Shown: positions 33,116 to 44,740 of the stretch, one piece after another
Layout of the letters: the number at the start of each line of letters is the position of its first letter
How positions within the stretch are numbered: position 1 is the first letter of the stretch
Assembly (NCBI RefSeq): GCF_019175385.1
Contig: NC_083343.1
Span: 50,862,457-50,926,456 of the forward strand
Length of the DNA stretch: 64,000 nt
Origin: Lycium barbarum
Taxonomy: Eukaryota > Streptophyta > Magnoliopsida > Solanales > Solanaceae
Direction: 5' to 3'
The notes under the pieces: generated by a model
What the model saw: the letters and a program-made list of their open reading frames with translations, nothing else
The model's database searches: none
What the model was told of the DNA's origin: nothing
Made by a program: the position numbers and the translations under genes

Positions 33116-34568
33116 AACTACTTCCATGGCTTCCTTATATTCCGGAACCAAGAGCCTATGTTTATGGATAGCCACGTGAGATAAGAATAAGAGACATGTT
33201 ATGAGCACGATAACGGAGCTGATAAGCTTAAGACTAAAGATTCTAGAGTTCATGGTATAATGTTTAAACAAAGCTAAAGACATTAACTACGATCTATTGG
33301 TAATGCTTGATGTATACACTCACCTTACATATTAATTCCTTCAAGGTGAGACGGGATACCTATGAATGCTCAATAATGTAAGCGGGGGCTCTCGACCTTA
33401 CGTCACCCCGACATTGTTATAGATTGTTCATAAGCCTCAATGCATGTCCTATGACCAATGTTTCGAGAAACTACGAGTCTATGTTCATAAAGGATTTCAT
33501 GTGAGATAAAGGTAAGATATATGCTATAGAAATGATGATCTTAAGCCCAAAGATTATAAAGACTATCATACGATAATTATACGAAATTCATGCTACGAAT
33601 ACGATGTGATTTTCATAGATTGTCTTTAAATTTAAATGTGTGCAGTAATGAAAGGTTACGATAATCTTATGAGATGTATATGATGACAATGATGATGATG
33701 AGATATATTGATCCTTGTATGATGCATGTGATATGGTCGAGCCACTACGTGGCCGAATATGGAAGATACGTATGTGATATCGTCGAGCCACTATGTGGCC
33801 GAATACGGATACTGTCGAGCCACCATGTGGCCGAATACGGATATTGTCGAGCCCTACGTGGCTGAACACGGATAATGTTTTATGCGTATGAGAATCTACG
33901 GCACTACAATGATGAATTATATGACATGATGATGTATACGCTATGATGGTTCATGCACGACGATTATGTATATGTGATATATGTATGAAATGTATTCACC
34001 CTTAAAGGTCGCGCAGGTTTTTCCTTCACCTCATAACTTATGATTTCTCTATGATGTTTGTTTCATTCATGCCTTACATACTCAGTACAATATTCGTACT
34101 GACATCCGTTTTCTTTGGACGTTGTGTTTATGCCCACAGGTAGACAAGGAGACAGTGCAGACCTTTAGGAGCTATCAGTAGATTTTCAGAAGCACTCCAT
34201 TATTCCGGAGGGGCTAATCAGGATTATACTTTTGTGTATATACATATGTATAAATATTTTGGGCACGACGGGGTCTTGTCCCGTCCATATGTCTAGTACT
34301 CTAGTAGATGCTCGAAGATACGTATGTGTGGGTTATGTGGTCTCACAAGGTCACTACTGTATATACGTAGATATGTGTACATTATCTTTTGATAGCCAAA
34401 GGGCTTATGTATATAAAAGTATTTATGTTCTTCAATGAAAATGATTTTCTTATGTTTATGAGTTTATGAACGAAAAAAGAGGCTTAATGAGTATGATGAG
34501 TAGTAGAACGAGCGGTGCTCGGTGGTCAGCCCCGGGTACCCGTCACGGCCCCTAGCTGGGTCGTGACA
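33116..34568 (+). mobile_element. Family D LTR, 5' half missing
   Basis: Begins inside the LTR at CCATGGCTTCC (equivalent to ~30160) and ends GGGTCGTGACA. A deletion removed the end of the previous internal region and the LTR start. It keeps the minisatellite (33736-33875) and the TCAGTAC hairpin. Confidence 0.85.
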
Positions 34569-34572
34569 GAAG

Positions 34573-34661
34573 TGGTATCAGAGCATTTCAGTCCTACGAA
34601 GTGTCTACGAGCCGTGTCTAGTAGAGTCTTGTTTATGGTGTGTTGCGCGCTACATCAATAA
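34573..34661 (+). promoter_or_regulatory. Family D primer site and shortened leader hairpin
   Basis: TGGTATCAGAGC at 34573-34584 is followed by the leader. The hairpin at 34628-34661 keeps the loop palindrome GCGCGC (34645-34650) but its 3' arm is cut after AATAAA by a deletion that also removes the conserved GGGCATTTAGGA stretch. Confidence 0.75.
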
Positions 34662-34744
34662 ATGACCATCTTTCCTCTATGAGATCGTGCGATAGAGCCG
34701 TGTATAAGATTTTATCCTCCCTAATAGTGTGTTGTGATTTCAGA

Positions 34745-35957
34745 ATGCCGCCAAAGGGAAAAGCTACAGCCGCCCAGAAAGGAAAGACTACGGCAAAGAG
34801 GCGGGTAGAAAGAGAACCTCCGATGTATGTAGAAGAGGGCGAGTCACATAATGAGACCCTATCTAATATTTCCTCCACCCCGCCTGATGTGGAAGAACAA
34901 GGAGGAGCTCTATCTCCAATTCTTCCCCCGGTTGCTTCGAGTCAACAAGTGACCGAGGCTATCCACTTATTGGCACAACTAGTTGCCGCCCAAGCACAGT
35001 TACAGGGTTCGGGTTCAAGTGACAGGGTCGTTAGTGCTAGAGCCCGTGATTTTATGACTTTAAATCCTCCGGAGTTCTTTGGGTCAAAGCCGGACGAAGA
35101 CCCGCAAGGATTTATTGATGAGATGTTGAGGACGTTGAAAATTATCCATGCCTCCGAGACTGAATCTGTGGAGTTAGCATCTTACAGACTCCGGGACGTG
35201 GCAGTCTTATGGTAGAATAATTGGGTATTATCAAGAGGAGAGAATGCGCCTCCTCAGGTTTTGCAAGAATTTTTAGATGCCTTCATCCGCCACTACTTGC
35301 AACCCGAGGTCCGCCGAGCTAGAGCGGATTAGTTCCTAAATCTGAAACAAGAAAATATGAGTGCTTGGGAGTGTAGCCTTCAATTCAATTCATTGGCTAA
35401 GTTTGCCTTGGCTATGGTGTCCGATATGGGAGATAGAGTGCATAGGTTTGTGAGTGGCCTAGAGCCCCATTTGTTCAAAGATTGCTTTACGGCTTCATTA
35501 CAAGACGGGATGGATATCTCCCGCATTCAAGCCCATGCTCAAAATCTAGAAGAGCAACGACATCCGCAAAGGGGCGAGCGTGATATGGATCAGGGGCCAA
35601 GTAAGAGGGCCAGATCCATAGGTGCTGATAGCGACCATAGAAGGAGATCGAGGCAGACGTATTCTAGGCACTCAGGTCAGTCGGTGACTAGTATACCTCC
35701 ACGAGTTGCAGACCAGGGGTCTGACTTCTCGAGTCATCCCGGACCGAATCAGAGTTTCACCGAGTCGGGCTCTCGGTATAGAGTGATTCAGGCCAGAGGA
35801 GATCATCGATACCACAATGTACCCAGTGCGGTAAGCTACATTGGGGGCCATGCCGTTTGGGCTCGGATGTTTGTTATGTTTGCGGCCAGTCAGGTCACAT
35901 TATGAGAGAGTGCCCGTTTCGAGACGGTAGGGACGCGGTTCAGCCCGCAGGATCAGC
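34745..35957 (+). pseudogene. Family D gag, third unit
   Basis: Starts [14 protein letters not shown] at 34745. It has a TAT to TAG stop after AVLW (35213-35215), another stop at GCGGATTAG near 35331 and a one-base deletion near 35780 that shifts the frame before the knuckle. At 35957/35958 it joins family B internal sequence, sharing only GG: this is the boundary of the second copy of the large duplication. Confidence 0.85.
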
Positions 35958-37949
35958 GGAAAATTTAGGATAAGTGAGCTAAGTGAATAATAGGATTGAT
36001 AGTGGAAGTGGAAGAGTGTAGCATATTAACTCTCAATGATATATTGTAGACGTAAAGTGAAACCGGAAACTCAGAGTAAGAAGAACTTCAGTGATAATAG
36101 TCGTGGAGAAAGATGAGGGGTAAAAACAGAAAAGTGTGACCAAACGCTCCGTAGAATGTTTAGAATGATTCCAATGTCCCCATTAACCCGTTGATTTGGG
36201 AAATGTTCAGTCACAAAAGTTAGAAGTAGAAGGGACTTAAAAAAAAGGCAGCAAGAATGGATATGTAATGCATAAGCGCTTCATTTAAATGCAAAGCCCT
36301 CGATTAGCAGAAAGGAAAAATAAGTCAAGCTATACGATGAAAGAATTCTGATATTATAAGAAACCAAAAGAGTTGGAGGATCGTTAGGGTAGGCTGACGA
36401 CTACTGATACTCGGGAGTTACTAGTGCATAAGAACACCCTTAAAAAGGGGGGAAGAGCAGATCTAGTCCTGAAACGAGGTATAGCATTGTCAAAATTCCA
36501 AGGAAAGAAAGATGTTAGCTTAAAGAGGCCAAAATTCTGGATGTAGTGGCATATCAAGAATGCATTAAGAGGAAGCAGAAATGAATTAAAGATAAGCATA
36601 CTACAAAGCAGGTATGAAAAGGAATTAAAATGGATCAAGCGAATACTTCATGCGGTTGTGAGATATGATATTTCTAGACTAGGAAATTTGTGTCGCACCT
36701 AAATAGGTAGCGACGTATCCTAAAGAGAAATAAAAAGAGTAAGAAAGGTCTGCAAGCTAACTATAAAGAGAATGACAAAAGGGATGATGAGTACAAAGGA
36801 CACTTTGGGTTATAACGGGAGAAAATCTTAATATTAAACGAAAAATATGAGAATCTTAACAAAAGGAGTAACGATAAGCGGTGTGGCGATCTCTAAAGAG
36901 AGGAAGAACGATGTGGGTGCAGATAGAAAGGAAGCAGTATCACCAGAAATTAGAAAGTATATCATGAGTCACTAACCATATTGAGTATAAGGGTATGTAT
37001 TATAGAGTGATATGAACCATCAGCGTAAGGTTATGCCTCGTAGATGGGAATGGACGCACCAGAAAGCCAACAAGGAATGACAGCTAACTAAGTGGTCACT
37101 GGAATAAGGAAGTCAAGGGTAAGTATACCATACTGATATTAGAAAAGAAGTTGTGGTAAAGTGAGAATTGCCTTAAATTTATAATTATAAGTTATACTGC
37201 AAGATTTGAGGCAAAGGAATTAAAGGGAGAGTTTTGACAAGAACTCGAAGATATTGTGAGCTATAGACCAGTTCGAACTATGATTATTAGTTCACTGCAA
37301 TATATAATCCTACTACGGGGAATAATAAAGATGGTGATGGAATATTAGGAGCCGTTAAGAAATCGTATTGAGGATATGGTTATAACTAATCATGGAAAGG
37401 AATTAAGACAGATGGTTGAAGAAAAGTAATAGTTAAGAGTAAGGATTTGTCAGTAGCAGAGTAACGCTGAACAAGCAACTGGACGTTAGTATTTACGATG
37501 AATTAGAGAGCTTGGCCGATGAATTACGAGGGGATAATCTAGCACATATCTAAGCTCAACAAGTACAAGTAGGGATAGCCAAGATAGTATCGGAGGAGTC
37601 AACAAAAGAAAGTGTTGTATTCGAGCAATGGAGTTATCCGTTAATAAATAAATGAGGAAGAACAAAGAGGAAGGACGCTCGCAGGACGTCGAGTAGCCAT
37701 GGCGTGGCCAGTTAAACCACTGGAATGGAGAAAGAATGAGAACAAAATACTAGTTGACTTGTGATTGTATATATAAGGATTGAGGACTGTACGACTCACA
37801 AATGAATTTGATAAAGAGCTATGAAGAACAAGACGAAACTGACCAAATTTTAGTATAAGTATACGGTAATCGAAAAAAAAAATCAATGAGGCTATTGAGG
37901 ATCGGCGCACTACAACATTAGAGGACGAATGTTTTTAAAGGGGGAAGAA
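35958..37949 (+). mobile_element. Family B internal region, 3' part (copy 2)
   Basis: Duplicate of 6114-8105. Non-coding, ending in the same short hairpin (37914-37933) and polypurine tract. No gene seen. Confidence 0.9.
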
Positions 37950-40524
37950 TGTTACACCCCGTATCATCGAAGAAGCACTTATGAAATTTGAAATATAAGT
38001 ACGTTGAGTTATGGTTAAGTAAAACCACTTTGGAATATAAGTAGCAAGCATTATTAAGTATATTTAATGAGTGAGGGATGTATATAAGGTATACCGGAAG
38101 GTTTTATAAGAAAATGAGTGGAAGAAATGGAGTAGTACGACTTTGGAGATAGGATAGGTAAAATTTCGTGTGAAAATTTTGATCCAACTTGAGGGAAGAA
38201 TCTCTTAGCATATGAAGTGTTTTGAAGTGAAAAAAAAGCCTAAAATGAAGTTCGTCGAGTCTAGTTTCCAACGCAACAAACGGATCATCAATAGGCCATC
38301 GGAGTAGAGAATTATGGACGTTACAATTTTGGCTGACAAATTTGGAGTAGAGACCCCGACCCAAATTTGGACCTTATAAAAGGGGCTAAGCCTCTTTTTT
38401 TTCAACAAAAAATCATATTGGGAGCTCAGAACCCTAAAGGGAAACTTCGTCATTAAAAAAGTGAGGGTTTGAGTGATTTTCAAGTGGGGAAGCGTTAATC
38501 AAGCCCATATAACGCATGGTTGTGATTCTAGAATTGTTTTGCGGTGGATTTTAGCTTGGATTCAAGGTAGAATCTTGAAGATATTATCGTTTGGATAAGA
38601 AAATGGTATGAATCTTTCTCTTTTGGTATTATTTAAGGCTTATTTACGAAGATAAAGTCGTTAAATAATTATATAGTAAGTTGGTTAGTTATGGAAGTTG
38701 GAAAATAGCATGTGGGCTGTTTTATGGCCCATGTTGGTGTTGAAAGTGATGTTGTTAATGTTGGTATTAATGTTGTTCTTGTTGGTTGCTGAATTATGAT
38801 TTTGGGCTAGGCATATAAACAGAGGAGATGCTGCCGAAATTTCGGCAGATTCTAGAAAGATTTATTTGGAGGCTTAGGATAAGTATAAAACAATGGACCT
38901 AGTTATAGCATGAATGGTCTTATATGTAGATTGCGAGACCAAAAATAGGTGGAAGAGCCGAGACGTGAATTTTCAGGTATGTTAAGGCTCGTCCCTTTCT
39001 TTCAAAGGCATGATTCCTATGTTATGATTCCATAAGTGTTTCTATAACCTCCTTGTTTCTAAAAGTTAGAAGTTCATGATTCAAGGGCATGACTCATTTT
39101 CTGATAATCCATAAATGCTTTCCAAAATGTCTGTATTTTCCAAACCAGAGATTTATGATTCTGTAAGCTCTTATGCCAAAACGATAGACATGTTTTTACA
39201 CTGATAATGATGATGTCAAAGATGAGAATATTTCTATGATGATCATGATGACGATGATTTCATGTTTAAGAATCCCAAGCTTATAAGTTCAATGTGAATA
39301 TGAGAATGTTGAGCTAGTTCTTGATTTTCTCCAGTTTATTCATTGATGATGACCCTATTTCTAAAGGCTCCAAAGTGTGTGAATTATCGCTTTATGAGAT
39401 TTATGATCTTATTCTATATTTTCCCTTGACATTATTCTTCATTGGTAGTCTCACCTCATAATGCTAGTTCCTCCAAGGTGAGACATGATGATCATGATGT
39501 TCCATAATACATTCGGAGGCTACCGACCTTACGTCACTCCGATAGTGTTATAACTTTTGATTGGACTCTCATGCATGCTTTATGTATTTGTATATGTATG
39601 ATTACACAGTGCCTATACGGCCGGGCAGCACCACTATGGTGGGCGTAGTAGGCGGCTATGGATAAGGATAATAACATCGTGCCTAGACGGCCGGGCAGCA
39701 CCACTACAATGGGCGTAGTGGGCGGCTGTGGATAATGATAGTAACACCGTGTCTATATGGCACTGCCAGCACCACTAGTGAGCAGCATGAGATAATTACC
39801 CCGGACGCGGGCTAATGATGTTATTTGATTCAGACAGTTTATGTATATGTGTGTAATATGTTTAAAAGGTAAAGGTGAGCATGCATGATTCCGCCTGAAG
39901 AGGCAAGCAGTTACAGTTATACTTCTTTCTTATGTCTTCGATACTTGTTTATTATGTTATCATATATGCCTTACATACTCAGTACTCTGTTCGTACCGAC
40001 GTCCCTTCTTGTGGGCGCTGCGTTCATGCCCGCAAGTTCAGATAGCCAGTCGAGTGAGCCAGACCAGTAGGACCTCTTTCCAGTTCTAGCCAGCAAGCTC
40101 CATTTGGACCGGAGCTCTAGCCCTTTGGTATGCCTTTTTTCATGTACATATATAGGTATGGCAGGGCCTTTTCCCGTCCTCGTTGTAGTCTATATTCCAT
40201 AGAGGTCTGTAGACATTGTATATATATAGTGGGGGTCGTCATGTGATTTCAGTTGTCTCTTAATTTTGTGAACAGTATATACGGTGACCAAGTTGGTCTG
40301 CGTTGTCATCCTCTGCTAGTATGCTTACATATACATATCCATATGCGTGTTTCGTGGAATTCTGAGATAAGATCTAGCGTATAAATGCTATCGCGAATGG
40401 TACTAGTGGAATATCAGTCAAAGTGGGCCACCAAGTTGTTTAGTACGGAGTGGGAGTGAGGTTAGGGGTGCTCGATCAGTAGTGGTCGGGTGCTCGTCCC
40501 GGCTCATCGGTTTGGGTTGTGACA
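37950..40524 (+). mobile_element. Family B LTR, uninterrupted
   Basis: 2575 bp from TGTTACACCCCG to GTTGTGACA. Contains the 18-bp palindrome (38831-38848), minisatellite (39613-39789) and TCAGTAC hairpin (39979-39999). A polypurine tract lies to the left and a primer site at 40529 to the right. Confidence 0.92.
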
Positions 40525-41153
40525 AAATTGGTATCAGAGTAGTTCATCCTAGGGATTGTCTACAGACCGCATCCGGTAGAGTCCTGTTTATGGGTGTGAA
40601 GCCGGCCACACTTATAAACAGGAGGCTGCAGTGCATTTAGGAATCATTGACCTATCTTTCTATCTTAAATCGTGCGATAGAGCTAGAGTCTAGGAAAGAT
40701 CGCTTCTGACCCTTTTTCCTGTAGGTAAGTGGAGACTAAGAAAAGACAAAGAGATCAACCTCAAACAGTGAGGGTGCTAAGAAGGCCCCTAGAATACATT
40801 CAGGACCACAAGCTCCGCGTCGAGTAAGAAGGAGCCCCAGCTATTCCATTGAGACCGATCCCTCTGAGGACCCAGCGACGACGCCTCTAGAGTTTCTAAT
40901 TTCCATAGAAGAGGATCCGTCGAAGGATAGTTATGACACAGACCCGTTTGAGGGTTCGTATAGGACACCGGAGGAGGAGATTCCCAAGGCCGTACCAGCT
41001 GTTCCCATGGGAGAGCACTACGTCAGACCAGCTACTCCAGTGAGTGTTACTGATTACTCTAGCCCTCTATCCTGGCCGTTAGTAAACCAGGAGCAGTCGG
41101 ATTATCCGTATCCATCTGATTCAGATGGGGGAGATGACGAAGGCCAAACTAGT
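40525..41153 (+). mobile_element. Family B internal start with primer site and leader (copy 2)
   Basis: Primer site TGGTATCAGAGT at 40529-40540; perfect leader hairpin 40582-40623 with loop AAGCCGGC; leader reading frame from 40740. Family C interrupts it at 41154, and family B resumes at 44741. Confidence 0.9.
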
Positions 41154-43176
41154 TATAACATCCCGTAAATCCGTATAGAGTGAGAAAGCATTGTATGAGT
41201 CCTTTGGAACCTTATATATTGGGTTATATGCACGACTTTAGGCTAAAGACCTAAGATGAGATGGTCAAAATGAAAAGTCTCTACAGTTTCACGAAAAGGA
41301 GGTTTGATGGTCGTCCGTTGTACCGTCGTTCTGTTCGACGCTCCGTCGTTTGTACCGTCAAATTGACCTAGCACAAAGACCATTCAATGGAGAAGATCGA
41401 CGCTCCGTCGTTCTAATCGACACTTCGTCGTTCTGATCGACGCTCCGTCCTTTGTGCCTGCCGGGCTGAAATTATATAAGTTGCAAATTAGTTTTTCTTC
41501 CAGTCTTTTCACTCTCAAAAACCCTAAGGATGAAAATATCTCTCTAAGGCTCCAACACTAAGGTAAGAACATCTTGATCATTGATTATCAATCCTAACAA
41601 TAAACCCATGATTCTTAACCTGATTCTTGTGACTAAAACCTACGGTTTGCAACATAATTCTTCCTAAAGTGATTCAAGCGAGGGTTTGGGTGTTCTTTAC
41701 TAGGAAAGTGAATTGTTAAACTCTGTTTAACACACTAAGGTATGTCTCCCTTTTAAAAAACCTTATTATGGATATATGTTTTCTTCTCAAAGGTTCTTTA
41801 TTGAATAAAAAGGTGAACTCTTCATGCAAAACCCTAATTTATGTCTTTGCTTGTGGTTGGTATGCGTGAGGGGACAAGCCCACATTAAACCTTGATTGTA
41901 TTATCCTCTATCTACGTATATGGAATCATAATCGTTTTCTTCTACAAGAGATGATCAGTGATGATGGTTAATTGTTGGTATGGATGACTTTACAAAGAAA
42001 CTAAGATAAAGGAAACTTGTTTAAAGAAGTGGAAACATTTTCATGATTATCTATGAAATTATGAATTTTCGTAATGGCATAATGAGCTTTAATGCTATTT
42101 GATGGTGTGACTACTTGAGACCAATTATGAATCGACTTCTATGCTATGAACTTTGTTGTTATGTTTGGCCTACCTATTGGGGAGGAAGGATAGCCACTAT
42201 GGATCCTAGTGTGTCATTGCCTAGCCATTCGGGAGGAAGAGTGGCCACCGCTGCGTTCGCTACCCAGGGTGTGATTTATGCCTAGCTATTCGGGAGAAAG
42301 GATAGCCACCGCGTACCGCATAGTCCGGTGTGATTTATGCCTAGCTATTCGGGAGGAAGGATAGCCACCGAGAATTATATGTTCCGGTGTGGTGCGCTAT
42401 GCGCGATATGCTTGATTCTTGGGCCTGTATTGGCATGTGTGACATTCTTATTCTCTTATGGAATTGTTGATGACTATCATAATTGATTAAAAAGGTATAT
42501 TTGAAGTTGTAACTTGACAAGAGGCTTTATAAATGGGTTTTGATACTTATTATTGAGATACATAAACTGAATAACTGTTCTTACATCGCTCTCACCTGAT
42601 TGGCAAGACTAATTTCTTTATGTATTATGTACTCTATTTTCTTATTACTCATTGTCCCTGAGGCACTCACTGAGTACGAAGTACTCAGGCATACCATTGT
42701 TGTTTTTTATGGTATGTTAGGTAATGGTGAAGAGCAGGTTCCTGATACTCCGGGTGTTTAGGAAGGACTTGCAGTTGCTGCTAATTGGGTGAGCCCACAC
42801 ATTCATTCGTGGGACACCCTACTTATTTAATTCCATTTATTTATATTAGTTTTCGGGCTGCGTCCCGATGAGTTAGATATTTATTCCTTATTCTTAGAAG
42901 CTCCTTAGTATACATTCGAATGTGGGCAGAAGAAGAGTTGTTGTTTAACTCTTTCAGGCACACTATCATGCTTTGGTTGAATTATTTAAATTATAAAGAC
43001 TTTCACTGATTTAACTCTTATATTCATGAGCTGTTTGCATTTATTTTATTAAACTGTTGGAGGCGAACGTTGAACCTGGTGGGTTCAAGTGTTATTATTG
43101 CATCATTTAGGTTCTTCCGATGTTATTCTTGACGTCGGATGCCGGTCACGTCTAGGGTGGGTTTTGGGGCGTGACA
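41154..43176 (+). mobile_element. Family C 5' LTR
   Basis: 2023 bp, from TATAACATCCCG to GGGGCGTGACA. Contains U3 direct repeats (41305-41456), a ~60-bp minisatellite of four units on CCTAGCTATTCGGGAGGAAG and GGATAGCCACCG (42173-42395), and a hairpin CTGAGTAC-GAA-GTACTCAG (42670-42688) in the place of the TCAGTAC hairpin of other families. Confidence 0.88.
41305..41456. repeat. Direct repeats in C U3
   Basis: Five or so copies of TCGACGCTCCGTCGTT and variants, some as short inverted pairs, 150-300 bp into the LTR. Also present at 22497-22648. Confidence 0.7.
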
Positions 43177-43180
43177 AGCT

Positions 43181-43193
43181 TGGTATCAAAGCC
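43181..43193 (+). promoter_or_regulatory. Family C primer-binding site
   Basis: TGGTATCAAAGCC starts four bases after the LTR end; one mismatch to the usual initiator-Met site (A in place of G). Confidence 0.85.
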
Positions 43194-43247
43194 TAGGTTT
43201 AAATATAGCCTAGGATTGTCGTCTGTGTCTGTAGAGCTGTGTCTAGT

Positions 43248-43294
43248 GGAGTTTTCCTTGTGCAGTCTGATCACCTGCATAACTGAGAAACTCC
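43248..43294 (+). other. Palindromic-loop leader hairpin (DIS-like), C
   Basis: The upper stem pairs TTGTGCAG with CTGCATAA; a lower stem pairs GGAGTTTT with GAGAACTCC-like sequence across an internal loop. The 9-nt loop TCTGATCAC centres on self-complementary TGATCA (43268-43273). Confidence 0.65.
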
Positions 43295-43404
43295 CAGGAC
43301 ATTTATAGGTGTTTCCTATTCTTCTTGATTCTAGATTGTGTTGTATAGCTTAAAGTCTTTTTTAGGATCATTCTAATTCGCTCGTTAATTCGTGCCTTGC
43401 AGAA

Positions 43405-44364
43405 ATGACTCTAACGCGATCCAAAAATGGTAAATGAGGACGTCCCGTGAAAGTTAACCGAAATCTTGGGGGCGCGAATGCTGGTAATGGAAATGATGTT
43501 GGAAATCAAGCACCACCTCCAGCATCGCCTGCTCCTGCTGTTCCTGTTGCGAGTGTACCTGAGATTGGTACTATGCAAACGACTATTCAAATGTTGACTG
43601 CATTGGTTGCTGCTCAGCAGCAGCGTGGAGGTGTGAGACCTCATGGTGGAGGCAGACTTAAGCAATTCCTCGACTTGAAGTCACCAGAGTTCTTTGGGTC
43701 ACGAGAGCTGGACAACCCCCAACACTTTTTAGATGAGACCTTCAAGGCATTGAGGGCAATGGATGCCCGGGATTCCGAAGCTGTAAGGCTTGCTTCTTAT
43801 CAGTTAAAGGATGTTGCTCACATGTGGTTTGAGATGTGGGAATCTGAGAGGGATGACGCTGCTTTAGCTCCGACATGGGCTGAATTTGAAGAGGCGTTCA
43901 TGGAAAGGTTCTTGTCTGATGAGGAAAGAATTGCTATGGCTACAAAGTTTGAAAAGCTAGAGCGGGGTAACAAGTCAGTTCGTGAGTATAGTTTGGAATT
44001 CACCCGTCTGTCAAAGTATGATTTATACATAATTCCGACTGAAAAGCATAAGTTGACTCGCTTTGTGAAAGGCTTGGTACCACGTATCAAGTCAGCATGT
44101 GCTGCTGTTTCTATGTCTCCTACTTGTACTTTCTCATCTTTGGTTGGGTTTGCTGAGCAACAAGAGAGTTGGAAAAATGAGGAGAGGGTGGATCGAGATG
44201 AGAACAAGAAGGCCCGTTCGGCGGGTGGTTTCAGTGGTAATAATTATAAGGGAGGGCAGAGTAAAGGGTATTCTGCACCTGCTCATTCTGGCGCTTATTC
44301 CTATGCTAGTGTGCCTTCTGGTAGGCAAGGCCAGAAAAATAACAATAATACAGACTCAAGCTAG
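43405..44364 (+). pseudogene. Family C gag, truncated
   Basis: Starts MTLTRSKNGK at ATG 43405; codon 11 is TGA, most simply a C to T change of an Arg CGA, and the frame then continues GRPVKVNRNLGG. The core is recognisable: FLDLKSPEFFGSRELDNPQHFLDETFKALRAMD, SYQLKDVAHMWFEMWE, FMERFLSDEERIAMATKFEKL, SVREYSLEFTRLSKY. It ends after GRQGQKNNNNTDSS, before any zinc knuckle, and runs into filler. Gag would coat element RNA; this copy is dead. Confidence 0.88.
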
Positions 44365-44575
44365 AATTCACACTTAGAGAATTTTTCATAAAGCTCGTTC
44401 TCCTCAAGTGTTGTCAAAGTTATCCTCAAATGATTTGCATGATCCTCACGACTTTTAGAATACACCAAAATATCCTCAAATGATTTGCATGACCTAATTA
44501 TAGCATGAATGGTTTGGAAAATACAGACATTTTGGAAAGCATTTATGGCAATGACGCACTAGGATCCATAGTGGT
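44365..44575. other. Scrambled filler DNA inside family C
   Basis: A patchwork replacing gag end, pol and most of the 3' LTR. 44491-44513 matches B LTR 9052-9074 forward; 44511-44548 is the exact reverse complement of 9265-9302; 44547-44574 is the reverse complement of C LTR 42194-42221 with one mismatch; a ~21-bp block (ATCCTCAAATGATTTGCATGA) occurs twice. Adjacent pieces overlap by 2-3 bases. Confidence 0.85.
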
Positions 44576-44735
44576 CTTATATTCATGATCTATTTGCATT
44601 TATTTTATTAAACTGTTGGAGGCGAATGTTGAACTTGGCGGGTTCAAGTGTTATTGTTGCATCATTTAGGTTCTTCCGATGTTATTCATGACGTCGGATG
44701 CCGGTCACGTCTAGGGTGGGTTTTGGGGCGTGACA
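44576..44735 (+). mobile_element. Family C 3' LTR remnant
   Basis: The last 160 bp of the LTR, matching 43016-43176 with several substitutions, ending GTGACA and followed by CTAGT. Confidence 0.9.
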
Positions 44736-44740
44736 CTAGT

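Larger units (their letters stand above)
35958..41476 (+). repeat. Segmental duplication, block 1 copy 2 (empty site)
   Basis: Matches 6114-10448 plus 21485-22668 without element A. The join at 40288-40292 reads a single CCAAG, the pre-insertion state. Confidence 0.9.
41154..44735 (+). mobile_element. Family C element, internally deleted
   Basis: Flanked by CTAGT (41149-41153, 44736-44740). It has a full 5' LTR, primer site, leader hairpin and partial gag, then scrambled filler and only the last 160 bp of the 3' LTR. It begins TATAAC and ends GTGACA, a TA-CA terminus instead of TG-CA. Pol is absent, so it cannot move by itself. Its gag is Tekay-like but clearly distinct from A and D. Confidence 0.88.

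Noticed and set aside
43411..44328. Frames antisense to or overlapping family C gag
   Set aside because: Shadows of the gag reading frame.
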